Shown in pieces: positions 53,976-64,000 of a stretch of 64,000 nt of DNA (within the stretch, counting starts at the first letter, position 1; the number at the start of each line of letters is the position of its first letter). Source of the DNA: Odobenus rosmarus divergens (Eukaryota > Chordata > Mammalia > Carnivora > Odobenidae); contig NW_004450302.1 in assembly GCF_000321225.1 (NCBI RefSeq), positions 1,589,431-1,653,430 of the forward strand, given 5' to 3'. The position numbers and the translations under genes were made by a program. The notes beneath the pieces are model-generated. The model saw only the letters and a program-made list of their open reading frames with translations, searched no databases and had not been told where the DNA came from.

Positions 53976-55047
53976 GAACAGAGGAAGCAGGGATGTCTCC
54001 CTCCCCAGAAACCTCAGAAGACGGGGTTGTAGAGGAGAAGAGGTCGTGCTCGGGTCCGTCCTTGGACTCAGTGCCTCCAAGGACCCCAACTCTACTCTAC
54101 TCTTGGGTTCCCTCACACATAAGAGAAGAGCGGAGCTTACACACGCCAAAACACGTGGGCGCACTAGGCCTTGCCCTGATCGCTGTTCGATGGGGGACAC
54201 TGATGATCACCCCCTTCAGCACAGCAGAGCCTCAGGCCCCACCCCCACCCCCAGGCTGTGTGCCCACTCTGCCCTGGACAGTGGGCAGCCTCGGCCACTC
54301 GGGAGCCCAGAAAAGGGCCCCGGAGACACCTGCTTCTCCCGAGTCTCTGCTCAGCTTCTCTGAGAGCTGGGGTCTATTTGACCGGATGAAACCCGATCTA
54401 GGCCAAGACTTGGTGGCAAAGGACTAGGCAAGAGGGGAGTGGCCGGAAGAGGATATTTCAGTGGATTTGGTTTGTTTTGTTTCAGAAGGTTTTCTTGAGT
54501 CTCACCAGGAAAACGTTTCTGCTACTTACCTATCAGAGCCTGCATGCCTCTGCTCTGGGGCCATATCAAGGGGCCGAGGGCCTGGCAGGTGGGCTTCCAT
54601 TTCCTTTGTTGCCCCACACACCCACCCTGGAGGCCTCTCATCTTCTTTCCTTGGTCCCCGGGACACCCTCTGGGCCGTGGAATTCCCTTCTGGCTCAGGC
54701 CCTCTGTCCAGCCCCCATCCTAGACCTTCCCTGCTCAGTCTCTCTGACCATCTTCCTGTCTTGCCCCCGCTGGCCCAACACTTTCTTCCCAGTCCCTTCT
54801 CCCCAGATCCCTGCCCAGACTCCCTACCCAGCCCTTCTGCCCAGCCCCTCTGTCCAGCCTCCCTAATCAGAGTCCTCTGCTCAGCTCCTTCTGCCCAGCA
54901 CCCTGGGCTGGCCACCTCGCCACAATGCTCTGTCCAACTCAGACGTTCTTGCTCAGAGGCAGCTCTGAGGCCCCAGGCCAGAGCCCTCTCCTTAGATTTT
55001 ATTCTCACACCCACTCTACCATCATGCCCCAGTGGAAATAGGACTCT

Positions 55048-55148
55048 AGGGGAGCCTGGGTGGCTCATTTGTTAAGTGTCTGCCTTTGGTCAGGTTATGA
55101 TCCCAGGGTCTTGGGATAAATAAATAAAATCTTAAAAAAAAAAAAAAA
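55048..55148 (+). mobile_element. Internally deleted SINEC
   Basis: The head 'gggagcctgggtggctcat' continues to 'gggtcttggga' and then jumps straight to 'taaataaataaaatctt', losing about 90 bp of body. The perfect 13-bp flanks 'gaaataggactct' (55035 and 55149) show one insertion. Confidence 0.88.
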
Positions 55149-55207
55149 GAAATAGGACTCTTTGTCTGGACCAGGCTTTCCAGAGATTTTTCACCAAGAC
55201 CAATTCT

Positions 55208-55396
55208 TTTTTTTTTTTTTTTAATTTATTTGATAGAGACACAGCGAGAGAGGGAACACAAGCAGGGGGAGTGGGAGAGGGAGAAGCAGGCTTCCTGCCG
55301 AGCAGGGAGCCCAATGTGGGGCTTGATCCCAGGACCCTGGGATCATGACCTGAGCCGAAGGCAGCCGCTTAATGAATGAGCCACCCAGGCGCCCCC
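55208..55396 (-). mobile_element. SINEC, antisense, with target duplication
   Basis: Flanked by 'caccaagaccaattct' (55192-55207 and 55397-55412). Confidence 0.93.
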
Positions 55397-55849
55397 CACC
55401 AAGACCAATTCTGAGGCCCTGGAACACTGGCAACTTTTTTGGAGGGGGTGGGTTGGGGGTTGGAGGGAGCTATAGTGAGAACTGACCCTGGGTTGTGGCT
55501 CAGTTTAGTCTGAGAGGCTAAAAAGGGGAAGGAAGCCTTGGACAAAGTTCTTCCATCCTGGCTGGTGCCTTCCAATCCTAGTCCAAGGTTTTCTTGTTCT
55601 GGGTTTCAGATCTAGCCCAGAGTTTGGGAGGAACCAAGCTTGAGAACGTTCAGATTTGGACGTTCCCCTGTAATAGAATAGTTCTCTCCATGGTAGGAAA
55701 GACTACCTCCTCCCACCCCAGTCTTCCCTAGGGCCCCGCTTCCCTAAGTTCCTCTTCTCTCTGGCCAAGCAAAACTTCCCTGCTCTTTCCCCACCATGGG
55801 GGGCCTAGGAATGCTGAGGGACCCCACATCCAGGCAGTCACCGTGTGGT

Positions 55850-55873
55850 CCAAGATGGTGGACACCATCTTGG
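55850..55873. repeat. 24-nt near-perfect palindrome with paired YY1-like sites
   Basis: 'ccaagatggtg' + 'ga' + exact reverse complement 'caccatcttgg'. Each arm contains AAGATGG, the core of the YY1 motif, in divergent orientation. Confidence 0.7.
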
Positions 55874-55953
55874 GGTGGTGGGATGGATGAGTGCAATGCT
55901 TGCCTGGTTTCCGCAACCTCCCAAAGGACGCAGTTCCCGAAAGGAGACCTCTA

Positions 55954-56112
55954 GGAAGAGGATATTTCAGTGGATTTGGTTTGTTTTGTTTCAGAAGGTT
56001 TTCTTGAGTCTCACCAGGAAAACGTTTCTGCTACTTACCTATCAGAGAACCTGAAGCTTTCTCAGGTACCACGTGGCTGTACTTGACAACACGACTTCCA
56101 CCATCCCAGGAG
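55954..56112 (+). repeat. Chimeric duplicate of two upstream segments, beside gap 2
   Basis: 55954-56047 is identical to 54445-54538 (94 bp). 56046-56112 is identical to 53119-53185 (67 bp). Direct orientation, joined at a 2-bp AG overlap, then N. Same architecture as at gap 1. Confidence 0.9.
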
Positions 56113-56325
56113 NNNNNNNNNNNNNNNNNNNNNNNNNNNNNNNNNNNNNNNNNNNNNNNNNNNNNNNNNNNNNNNNNNNNNNNNNNNNNNNNNNNNNNNN
56201 NNNNNNNNNNNNNNNNNNNNNNNNNNNNNNNNNNNNNNNNNNNNNNNNNNNNNNNNNNNNNNNNNNNNNNNNNNNNNNNNNNNNNNNNNNNNNNNNNNNN
56301 NNNNNNNNNNNNNNNNNNNNNNNNN
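56113..56325. other. Assembly gap 2 (213 N)
   Basis: Run of 213 N in PLXDC1 intron 2, about the length of one SINE; the right flank is a SINE tail. Confidence 1.
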
Positions 56326-56347
56326 AAATCTTTAAAAAAAAAAAAAA
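56326..56347 (+). mobile_element. SINEC tail after gap 2
   Basis: 'aaatctttaaaaaaa' tail only; the body is hidden in the gap. Confidence 0.75.
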
Positions 56348-56904
56348 GAAAGGACCGCACCGCGCCAGTGCGCTCAGGGGAAGGGATGAGGTGAGGAGGT
56401 TGAACCTGGGAGAATTCTGGGAGTAGTGTGTGAGGTGGGTGGAGGGAGGGGAAGCTCACGAAGAGAGAAGATAATGAGTTTTGTAAGAAGAAGGGGTGTT
56501 TGGGAAGGTGGGACATGGAGCCCAGGTGTCTAGTCTCCAGAGCTGTGGAAACAATCTAGCAGTCCTGGCTCCCCTGCTCTTGACCCTGGCATGTACCAGC
56601 TGCCTGACACTGGGCTGGATGCTTAACCCCTCAATTAATGAATCCCTGCAAGCCTCCACTAGCTGCAAATTTCCCAAATGGGGTGGTAAATACTGATCTC
56701 ACAGGGTTGACATTCAAGAGCAAAATGCAAGTTTTCTGATCCTATCATCTCCTCACCCGCCCCTTCCGGGCTTGGTACAGGTGCCAAGGACCCCTCCTGG
56801 CTGCTCAGCCCCAGGACGTCCATCTCCCACAAAGGTTACTCTTATTGATCCTTTTCCTGTCCCTTGGGCAGGTTGGTTGGTTGGTTGGTTGGTTTCTTTC
56901 TTTC

Positions 56905-57960
56905 TGTTTTTCATGTTGAGGTGAGATTTACATAACATAAAATTAACCATGTTATTTTTTAAAAGATTTATTCATTTTAGAGAGAGAGTGCACACACGGG
57001 GAGAGGGGCAGAGGGAGAGGGAGAGAGAATCCCAAACAGATTTCCTGCTGAGTGTGGGGCCCGACATGGAGCTTAATCCCATGACCCATGAAATCATGAC
57101 CTGAGCCAAAATCACAAGTTGTTTAACTGACTGAGCCACCCAGGCGCCCACGTAACATTAACCATTTTAAAATGAAGTGCATTTAATATATTCATAATGT
57201 TGTGCAACCATCACCTCTATCTAGTTCCAGAACATTTTCACCACACCAGAAGGAAATGCTGTGCCATTTTAACAGTTGCTCCCCATCCCCCGTCCCTTCA
57301 TCCTGAGCAACCACCAATCTCTGTTCTATTTCTATAGATTTTACCTATTCTGGATGTCTCACATATAAATGAAATCATACAATATATGACTTTTTCTGTC
57401 TGGTTTCTTTCACCTAGCATAATGTTTTCAAGTCTCATCTATTTTATGGCTGAGTACTATTCCATTGTACGAATATACCACAATTTGCTTATTCATTCAT
57501 TTGTTGATAGACACGTGGGCTGTTTTTGCCTTTTGGCTATTGTGAATACTGATGCTGTGAATGTGTGTACATGTATTTGTTTGAGGACCTGTTTTCAACT
57601 ATTTGGGCCATATACCTAGTAGTGGAATTGCTGGGTCATATGGCAACTCTACGTTTAACTTTCTGAGGAACCTCCAAACAGTTTTCCCTAGTAGTCAAAC
57701 CATTTTACGCGCCCGCCAGCCATGTATGAAGGTTTCAAATTCTCCACATCCTTGCCAACACTTGTTATTGTCTTTCTTTTTTTAAATGGTAACATCCTAA
57801 TGGATGTAAGATGATATTCATTGTGGTTTTGTTTTGTGTTTCCTGAATGACTAATGATGTTAAGCATCTCTTCATGTCTTGTTGGCCATTTGTATATCTT
57901 CTTCAGAGAAATGTCTACTTAAGTTCTTTGCCTCTTTGCCCATTTTTAAACTGAGTTGTT
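56905..57960 (-). mobile_element. L1M element (ORF2 end and 3'UTR), antisense, split by a SINE
   Basis: Reverse complement of a mammalian L1M 3' end: 'gttgaggtgagatttacata' and 'cataaaattaaccatgtta' (terminus), then 'atggctgagtactattccat' (ORF2 end) and 'gtggaattgctgggtcatat'. Interrupted at 56956-57148. Confidence 0.8.
56956..57148 (-). mobile_element. Can-SINE, antisense, inside L1M
   Basis: 'aaaagatttattcattttag' tail and 'ccacccaggcgccc' head; flanked by related 'taaaattaaccat' and 'taacattaaccat', consistent with an old target duplication. Confidence 0.82.
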
Positions 57961-58489
57961 TGTCTTTTTGTCTTGGGCAGATTTCTTAACCTTTCTTCAT
58001 TGTCAAATGGGGATGCTACTGTCTAAATGTAATTGCAAAGATGTTCTACAGGAATCTATATTAAGGGCCTGGCACAGGATCAGGAATGATAAACAGCTGA
58101 CTCTGAATTAGGCTCTGGTCGAGGTGACCAATCATCTTGGTTTTCCCAGAATTGTCCCTGGGTTTCTGCAGTGAACATCCAGCATCTTGGGAAATTCCAG
58201 AAGCAGGCAAACTAGGACAGCTGGTCACCCTACTGTGGTCCCGGGTATGGTAGATACTAGGTATCCTTGCCACATCTTTGCTCTAAACCTCAGATTCCTC
58301 ATCTATAAGGTGGGACTGAGAATGGTTCGTAGAGTTGTTCTAAAAATCAGGTGAGTTAATTGGTTGAGAAAACTAACCAGAAAGGTAGGTGGGGGAAGGT
58401 AGTGCTTTTCCCCCAGATCTTACCTAGAGGTACAAAAATCGTATGCTAGCAACAAAAAAGGATTTCCTGGCCTTGAAGCTTCAGGTGCT

Positions 58490-58775
58490 ATGCTTCATAT
58501 CCTCAATACTCAAAGTTAGCAGGATCGGCAGCACCTGGGAGCCTATTAGAACTGCAGAAGCTCAGGGGCGCCTGGCTGGCTCAGGCGGTAGAGTGTGCGA
58601 CTCTTGATCTCAGGGTTGTGAGTTCCAACCCCATGCTGGGTGTAGAGATTACTTTAAAAAAATTAAAAAATAAAATAAAATAAATGCAGAAACTCAGGCC
58701 CTGGAGAATCAGAATCTGATTCTCGGGTGATTTGGATGCACGTTAAGGTTTGAGAAGCACTGCTTTGTATCAAAA
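58490..58775 (+). mobile_element. MER5A-like hAT fossil split by a SINE
   Basis: 'cacctgggagcctattagaa' before and 'aatcagaatctgattctcg' with 'ttaaggtttgagaagcactg' after the inserted SINE. Confidence 0.65.
58565..58682 (+). mobile_element. Short-form Can-SINE, sense
   Basis: 'ggggcgcctggctggctcag', 'gcgactcttgatctcagggt' and 'gtgtagagattacttt'; flanks 'tgcagaagctcag' and 'tgcagaaactcag' form an aged target duplication. Confidence 0.88.
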
Positions 58776-59639
58776 GCTTTAAAGCAGGGGAAACAATCCT
58801 AGAGGTAGAAAGTACATCAATAAATTCATCACAGGAGTATTTATGAGAGCATAAAAATTAGAAGCTACCTGAATGCTCCAACAATAGGGAAATAATTAAG
58901 AAAATTGTGGGTTTTCTTCTGAGTAGATGACCAGGAAGCCATTACAAGTGATGGTTAAAAGACTATGTTCAATATCAAAAACCGCTTTAGATATCATGAA
59001 ACCTGACAGAAGCAGTCCATACAACTGGCTGATCAGCAGGACTATAACCAAGTGAAGTTATATTTGTATGGAAAAGGCTAGAAGGAAATATGCCAGCATG
59101 GGGCCAGATGAGGGATGGGGGAGGTCTGTTTTAGTTTTTGTGTTGCCTTGTCCTGTTTCTGTGTGGTGATATGATATATATTTATGCTGTCAAAATCCCT
59201 GGTTGGCTGATATTTCCTCCTCATGGTGAATCAGTGCCAGGAGTGGATGATTCTTCCATTTCCATGAAGTGTTGAGCATTGAGAAATGCTTTGTCTAGAA
59301 GGCTGGTCCCCACCCTCTTTCTGAGCCTGGTCCAACCCCCCAATTCCAGGGCCTTCCTAGGTCACCTCATCCATCCTGACACCTCTTTACCCTGGGCCCT
59401 CAGTGCTGATGCCAGTGCCCCTTTGTCTGGCCTGGGTCCCCTCCCTTTCCAGGATAGACCCGCTTTCTGCACTCTGTGATGGCAAGTGTTCCGTGTGTGT
59501 TTGTTTTAACCTGAGGCTTGAATGCTTCCAGAGGGCAGATTGAGATTATTATGGGGATACATGAGGTAAGGGAAAATAATAATAACAGGTGATGTTATGG
59601 GAGCCCTTCCTGAGTGCAGACCTCATTCTATGGCCTGAC

Positions 59640-59790
59640 ATGGAATTCACCCACCTACCCCAGGAGGTGAGTATGTCTAATACTGTCTTGGAACAGAGAG
59701 GTGAAGTGCTTGCCTCAGGTTGCACAGCTAGTGAATGACAGAGCCAGGACAAGAGCCCAGGTCTTTCTGCCTTAGGAGTCAAAGCGTTTA
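59640..59790 (-). mobile_element. MIR, antisense
   Basis: 'ttgcacagctagtgaatgac' and 'agagccaggacaagagccca' are reversed MIR core. Confidence 0.65.
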
Positions 59791-59854
59791 ACATACCATC
59801 TCCTCATGGATGAAGATGCCTGGCATTTTGGTCCAGACAGGGGCTGCTTCTAGA

Positions 59855-60000
59855 CCAGTGCTTTTCAAACTTTATTGTGCAAAAGAATCCCCTGGGAAGC
59901 TTGTTCAAATTTGGATTTTGATCCAGCAAAGTTTGGGGTTGGGCCCGGGATTCTGCATTTCCAATGAGCTCCCAGGTAATGCAGATGCTGCTGGTCCCTG
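59855..60000 (+). mobile_element. hAT-type (MER5-like) DNA transposon fossil
   Basis: 'cagtgcttttcaaactttat' start, 'aatcccctgggaagcttgtt' and 'attctgcatttccaatgagc'. Confidence 0.6.
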
Positions 60001-61860
60001 GGGCACATTTGGAGGAGCAGGGATCTGGAGAACATTCCTATGGGTCTTGTAAGGCTTCGTGGGATGGTGGAGTCAGAGAATGGATGCCCCCTCCCCCAGC
60101 AATCCCATCAGCACCTCCTGGGTTGGACCCAGCTGCCTGGAGCACCGTCCTGACAAGCCTGGCTGGCCAGATCTCTCCAGCAGGCCCTGCAGGGTGCCCT
60201 TGGTGGCCTGCCCCAGCATTTTTCACCTGCCAGTTGGCTGGCAGTTGACAGGCCGACGGTGACAGCTTAGCCGGAGTTCCTGTCCAGAAACGTCTTGAGC
60301 TCAGCCAAGGTAAATGCTGCCCCGCTGTCAGAAATGAAGTGCCTGGCTGGCTCCAGGCATGAATAATTGAGGCAGAAGAAACACTGTAACAGCAGATGTT
60401 TAGGATGGAGCTGGGGTTGGTTTGGAGGAGGCAGCCTCCACAATCAAAACCTTTCTTGGAAAGGCCCAATAAAATCATCGTAATAGCTCCTACTTAGCGA
60501 ACACCTACTGTGGACCAGGCACTGGGCTAAGAGCTTACATGGATATGTTTTGTCTAATCCTTTCAAGAACTCAGTGCGGGAGGTTACTGACGAGGGACTG
60601 AAGCTGAGAGGAGAGTAATGTTTGGCACTAACTACTATATAGTGGAGCCAGTTTTTGAACTTGGTCTGTCTGACTCCGCAGCCCCTGCACCTGACCCTAG
60701 AGCAGTGGTTTTCAAAATGCACTCCATGGAACCCTAAGGGTTCACAGAAGCACTTCCTGCAGGGGTTGCCGTGGGATGGAGGGTGGTGGAGAAGGAAGTG
60801 GCCCAGCAGGCTGGGCTCCAGGCCCTTCCTTCCTTCCCCCAGAATGGCCATACTTTGATGTGATTTATGGACTGAGCTTCCATGGAAGATTAATTGGAAG
60901 AAAGGATTTCATGACCAAAAATGTTTGAAATCCGCATCATGCTGCCTCCCAGAACGAATGTGGATTATTGACCAGGGCTTCTTACACGCATTTCAAGGAA
61001 ACACAGTTCCCTTTGGTGGACTTGCTAAGTAGTCTGGCTCAGGCTATGCCCCCTGACCTTCTGTACTGTCAGGCCACCCCTGTCCTAGCTTCTAGCCTCC
61101 AGGCCACAGTGTCTGGAGGGCTGCTCTCAGGGGGAACGGGACTGCCCCACGGACAGCAGGCCCAACACACTGACCAGCCTGAATTGGGTGAATTCCTGGG
61201 ACAAGTTCACCATCAGGCACGGCCTCTAAACCCTTTTAGGAGACGCATGTATATGGATTACGGCGAAGAAGCCCTCAGATTGACCGGCCTAAGGAGGCCT
61301 CTCAGGATCTTGCTTGTATTAATTAGGACATAGATTCAGCTATTGTAACAAATGCTCAACTGATGAGGGACTTAGGCACGAGTTTATTCTTCTCCCACAT
61401 GTAATAGTGCGAGTGTAAGTAAGCGGGGGTTGATGTGGTGTCTCTGTGGTGTCGGGGACACAGCTTCCCTCTATCTTGCTGCTCTCCCCTCTGCAACACG
61501 TGCCTTCTGTGCTGTGGTCCAAGATGCTTGCCCATTCCTACTGAGGACAGCTGTTCTGCTGGTCTAACATTGGCTGGACGTAGTCACGTAGCCCCACTCA
61601 GCTGTAAGGAGGGCTCAGGCACGTAGTCTTAGCTGGGTGGCCATGTGCCTAATGGAAACTAAAGGAAGAAGGAGAGAATGGTTATGGGGAAGCACTTATC
61701 CATCTCTGTCATGGGTGGACTTCCTCTATCAAAACTGTGGGTGTTGGCAGCAGCGTGAGCAGGGGCCTGCCGTAACAAATGGGAAGTGCCCCCAAGGTTG
61801 GGGGATTTCCACATGACTCGTGCCCTTGTCCCCTCCATGGTCAGTCAAGAAGCCGGCAGT

Positions 61861-62049
61861 GGGACGCTTGGGTGACTCAGTCCGTTAAGTGTCTGCTTTC
61901 AGCTCAGGTCATGATCCCGGGGTCCTGGGATCGAGTCCCACGTTGGGCTCCTCCTTGCTCAGCCGGGAGTCTGCTTCTCCCTCTCCCCCTCCCCCCCACT
62001 TGTGTGCTCTCTCTCTACTAAATAAATAAAATCTTAAAAAAAAAAAAAA
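61861..62049 (+). mobile_element. SINEC, sense, with target duplication
   Basis: 'gggacgcttgggtgactcag' to poly(A); flanks 'aagaagccggcagtg' and 'aagaagccagcagtg' differ by one base. Confidence 0.9.
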
Positions 62050-64000
62050 AGAAGCCAGCAGTGATTGACTTTCTAGAAGAAAAACATGGCAGCCTGGGTG
62101 TTGTCAGGGAAAATTCTCCCAGAAATTGGGTTTCTCACTTCTCTCTAACCGTTCAGATTCCCACTGTCTGTGCTGGTGAAGGACTGTCTGGGGTCTCCCA
62201 GGAAGACCCTCTGATCACCCCATGAGCAAGTCTCTTCTGGTTAGTGCCCTTTTGGTTCTGAGGAGCTATTTGAGCTGTGTCAGGAGAAAGGTCTATAGTG
62301 AGGAGGTAGAGACCTACTATGGGATCTAAGGGCTGGAGATGACAGACAGCCTGATCTCAGGGTCCTGGAAAGCAGCCAGAAACCAGGGCTGCTTTCTTTC
62401 TCTCCAGGCCCACCTCTCTTTTTCACTCACCCAGCGTATATTCATCGAAGCCAAATACATGTAAGGTCTTCCTTCTCCTCTCTATGAACAAGCAGTCACA
62501 CTTAGGACAATGCCTTGATAACACAGAGACACCCGTGTCCTGCACTTGCTGTCGGGCGGAGCCAGGGTTTCTCTTCCTTGCTTGGAAAGCGTCTCCCTCA
62601 CCGGCTTCCGTTCCTCAAAGAAGAGCTTGAGGAGTCAGGGGACTTCCTCCTGTGTGCAGGACGTGCCAGCTTTGGAAGGCTTTCCACAGACTTGGATTCC
62701 CAGGGGAGGCAGCTGGTTCCTTCATAAGTGGCTTGTCAGTGCTGAGGGAAGATGCTGTCCTTGTCACCACCCCACATGTTCTCAGTACAACCTCAGGCCC
62801 CATCAGCTGTGGGATCCTCGTGACTGAACTAATTCAGCAGGCAGATCCTATCACCCACCATATGCCAGGTGCCAAGCCCTGGGCTAGGGAGGTGCTGGGG
62901 GTGAGAAGATGAACACGACATGGTCCCCTCAGCTCTGTGCCCCATAAAGGACCCACGCTGGTCCTTCTGATGCAAGAGAGTTTAACCAATGACTGAAAAG
63001 TGGCCCACATCCCCTTCCAGTCGGAGCAGTTACTTAAACACCCGAGAAACAACGGACAGAGGAAAAGCCTTTGCCTTTGAGTGAGACTGACCTGGTTTCA
63101 GAGGGGGCCTATGGGACACCTCCCCAGTCACTCCACCCTTTGCTCTCTTAGCTGAGGCAGCAGAAACACGTTAGCATCTGTTTGGGCTTCTCGAATGACC
63201 AGAGCGTGGCTTCTGCCAGGGGGCCCTCATTTCTGACGCTTGGAGGTTCGGCGAAAGATCTCACCGGGTGAGTCCCCGGAAGCAGGTGATAGAAACCAGA
63301 CCCTTCTCCAAGCCTCCAAGCAGCCGTTTTTAAACACAGGTCTGCTCCGGTTCCCACGTGGGAGCTGCATTTGGGTGACTCCCACCATAGCTGCCCGTGT
63401 CTGTTCTCTGCGGTTGTCCTGCTTTGCTTGGTAACACGATCCCATTCTGGTCACCAGAATGCATGGTGGTAGCAGGGAAACAGCGGATAAGCAGGCCTTC
63501 CATGACTATGCTTTGTGACCGTTCACTCGTCAGCACATCCTCCAGCTGGGCATATCCTCTGTGCTTAACCCCCCATAGATAACCATAGATAAAGGCAGAC
63601 CTCACCCGGGGGGGGATGTCTGGTCTTATAGGAGAGGACCGTGGGAGCCCCAGATGGCTTGTGAGCAGAGTGGTGTGGCCTTGCACGGGCTTTAGATTCG
63701 TCTGACAGCCGCACGGAGGGCGGGTGGAGGGGTGGGCGGTCTGGAGGCTGGAGGGGAGGAACCAGGTGGTGGCTGTGGGGAGAGCCCCCTCCCCTGCCAC
63801 ACCATCTTTCTTCTGCTCATCCTCCCCCCCAACCTGGCCCTGACCCCAGGTCCCCAGAGCGTGTCACTTGTCAGAAGAGCAGAGTCTGCCTCTTGGCGGG
63901 GGGAGAGAAGAGGCATCCTCCATCCCTGCTTGTGCTGTGCCCAGGGCAAGGGCTGGCTGGGCAGCTGACGGGTTGGCAGGGAGAACATGGTCTGCTCAGC
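62050..64000 (+). other. PLXDC1 intron 2, right end
   Basis: No exon or RNA gene recognised. A short reversed L2-like piece lies near 62835-62930; the rest is unique-looking and becomes GC-rich near 63.6-63.95 kb. Confidence 0.45.

Larger units (their letters stand above)
49289..64000 (+). other. PLXDC1: PLXDC1 intron 2, running off the window
   Basis: 14.7 kb with no sequence recognisable as PLXDC1 exon 3 (which should encode text beginning EDNHSYY). Holds the minisatellite, L1/L2/MIR/SINE fossils, gap 2 and its chimeric flank. Confidence 0.8.

Noticed and set aside
54461..55075. 204-codon plus-strand open frame in PLXDC1 intron 2
   Set aside because: Ser/Pro-rich low-complexity translation of a C/T-rich stretch; starts beside the block copied to gap 2.
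49289..64000. PLXDC1 exon 3
   Set aside because: Searched by eye for sequence encoding the EDNHSYY start; not found, so it is taken to lie beyond the window.

Overview
The window is nuclear DNA of a carnivoran mammal. Spliced genes with GT-AG introns, CpG-rich promoters and L1/L2/MIR/hAT fossils show a placental mammal. About two dozen tRNA-Lys-derived Can-SINEs (SINEC), in both the young long form and an older short form, point to Carnivora. The young subfamily, with its core text 'gcctgggtggctcag', looks like the arctoid type (bear, seal or mustelid). The species itself cannot be fixed by reading alone. Two runs of N show that this is a draft assembly.

Gene order matches human 17q12 in reverse: RPL19 (minus, CDS 5613 to 852), CACNB1 (plus, 8434-25685), ARL5C (plus, 31842-37181), two identical tRNA-Cys(GCA) genes (38607-38678 and 39386-39457), and the first two coding exons of PLXDC1 (plus, 41441-41516 and 49110-49288), whose remaining exons lie beyond the right edge. 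All exon joints were rebuilt by hand. The reading frames close exactly: RPL19 196 aa; CACNB1 597 aa (beta1b-type), 523 aa (beta1a-type) or 478 aa (beta1c-type) depending on exon 7a/7b choice and retention of the exon 13 extension; ARL5C 179 aa.

RPL19 and CACNB1 diverge from a roughly 2.8 kb interval that holds the RPL19 5'TOP promoter, a second cluster of promoter-type motifs near 5.88-5.95 kb, and the CACNB1 CpG island near 7.9-8.7 kb. CACNB1 and ARL5C are separated by about 4.8 kb of repeat-bearing sequence. The tRNA pair sits between the ARL5C poly(A) signal and the PLXDC1 CpG island. From 41.5 kb to the end the window is PLXDC1 intron 1 and intron 2, filled with fossil transposons, a GC-rich minisatellite, a pyrimidine tract and a few non-repeat patches that look like candidate regulatory elements.

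The genes are ordinary and functionally unrelated: a ribosomal protein, a voltage-gated calcium-channel subunit, an ARF-like GTPase and a plexin-domain receptor. The most unusual signals are these. Both assembly gaps are bordered by a two-piece chimera of sequence copied from 1.5-4.3 kb away, probably an assembly artefact. ARL5C keeps all its GTPase motifs, unlike the human copy as I recall it. Several SINEs inserted repeatedly at the same target, and there are perfect short inverted repeats and homeodomain-site clusters in introns. I found no novel multigene system.
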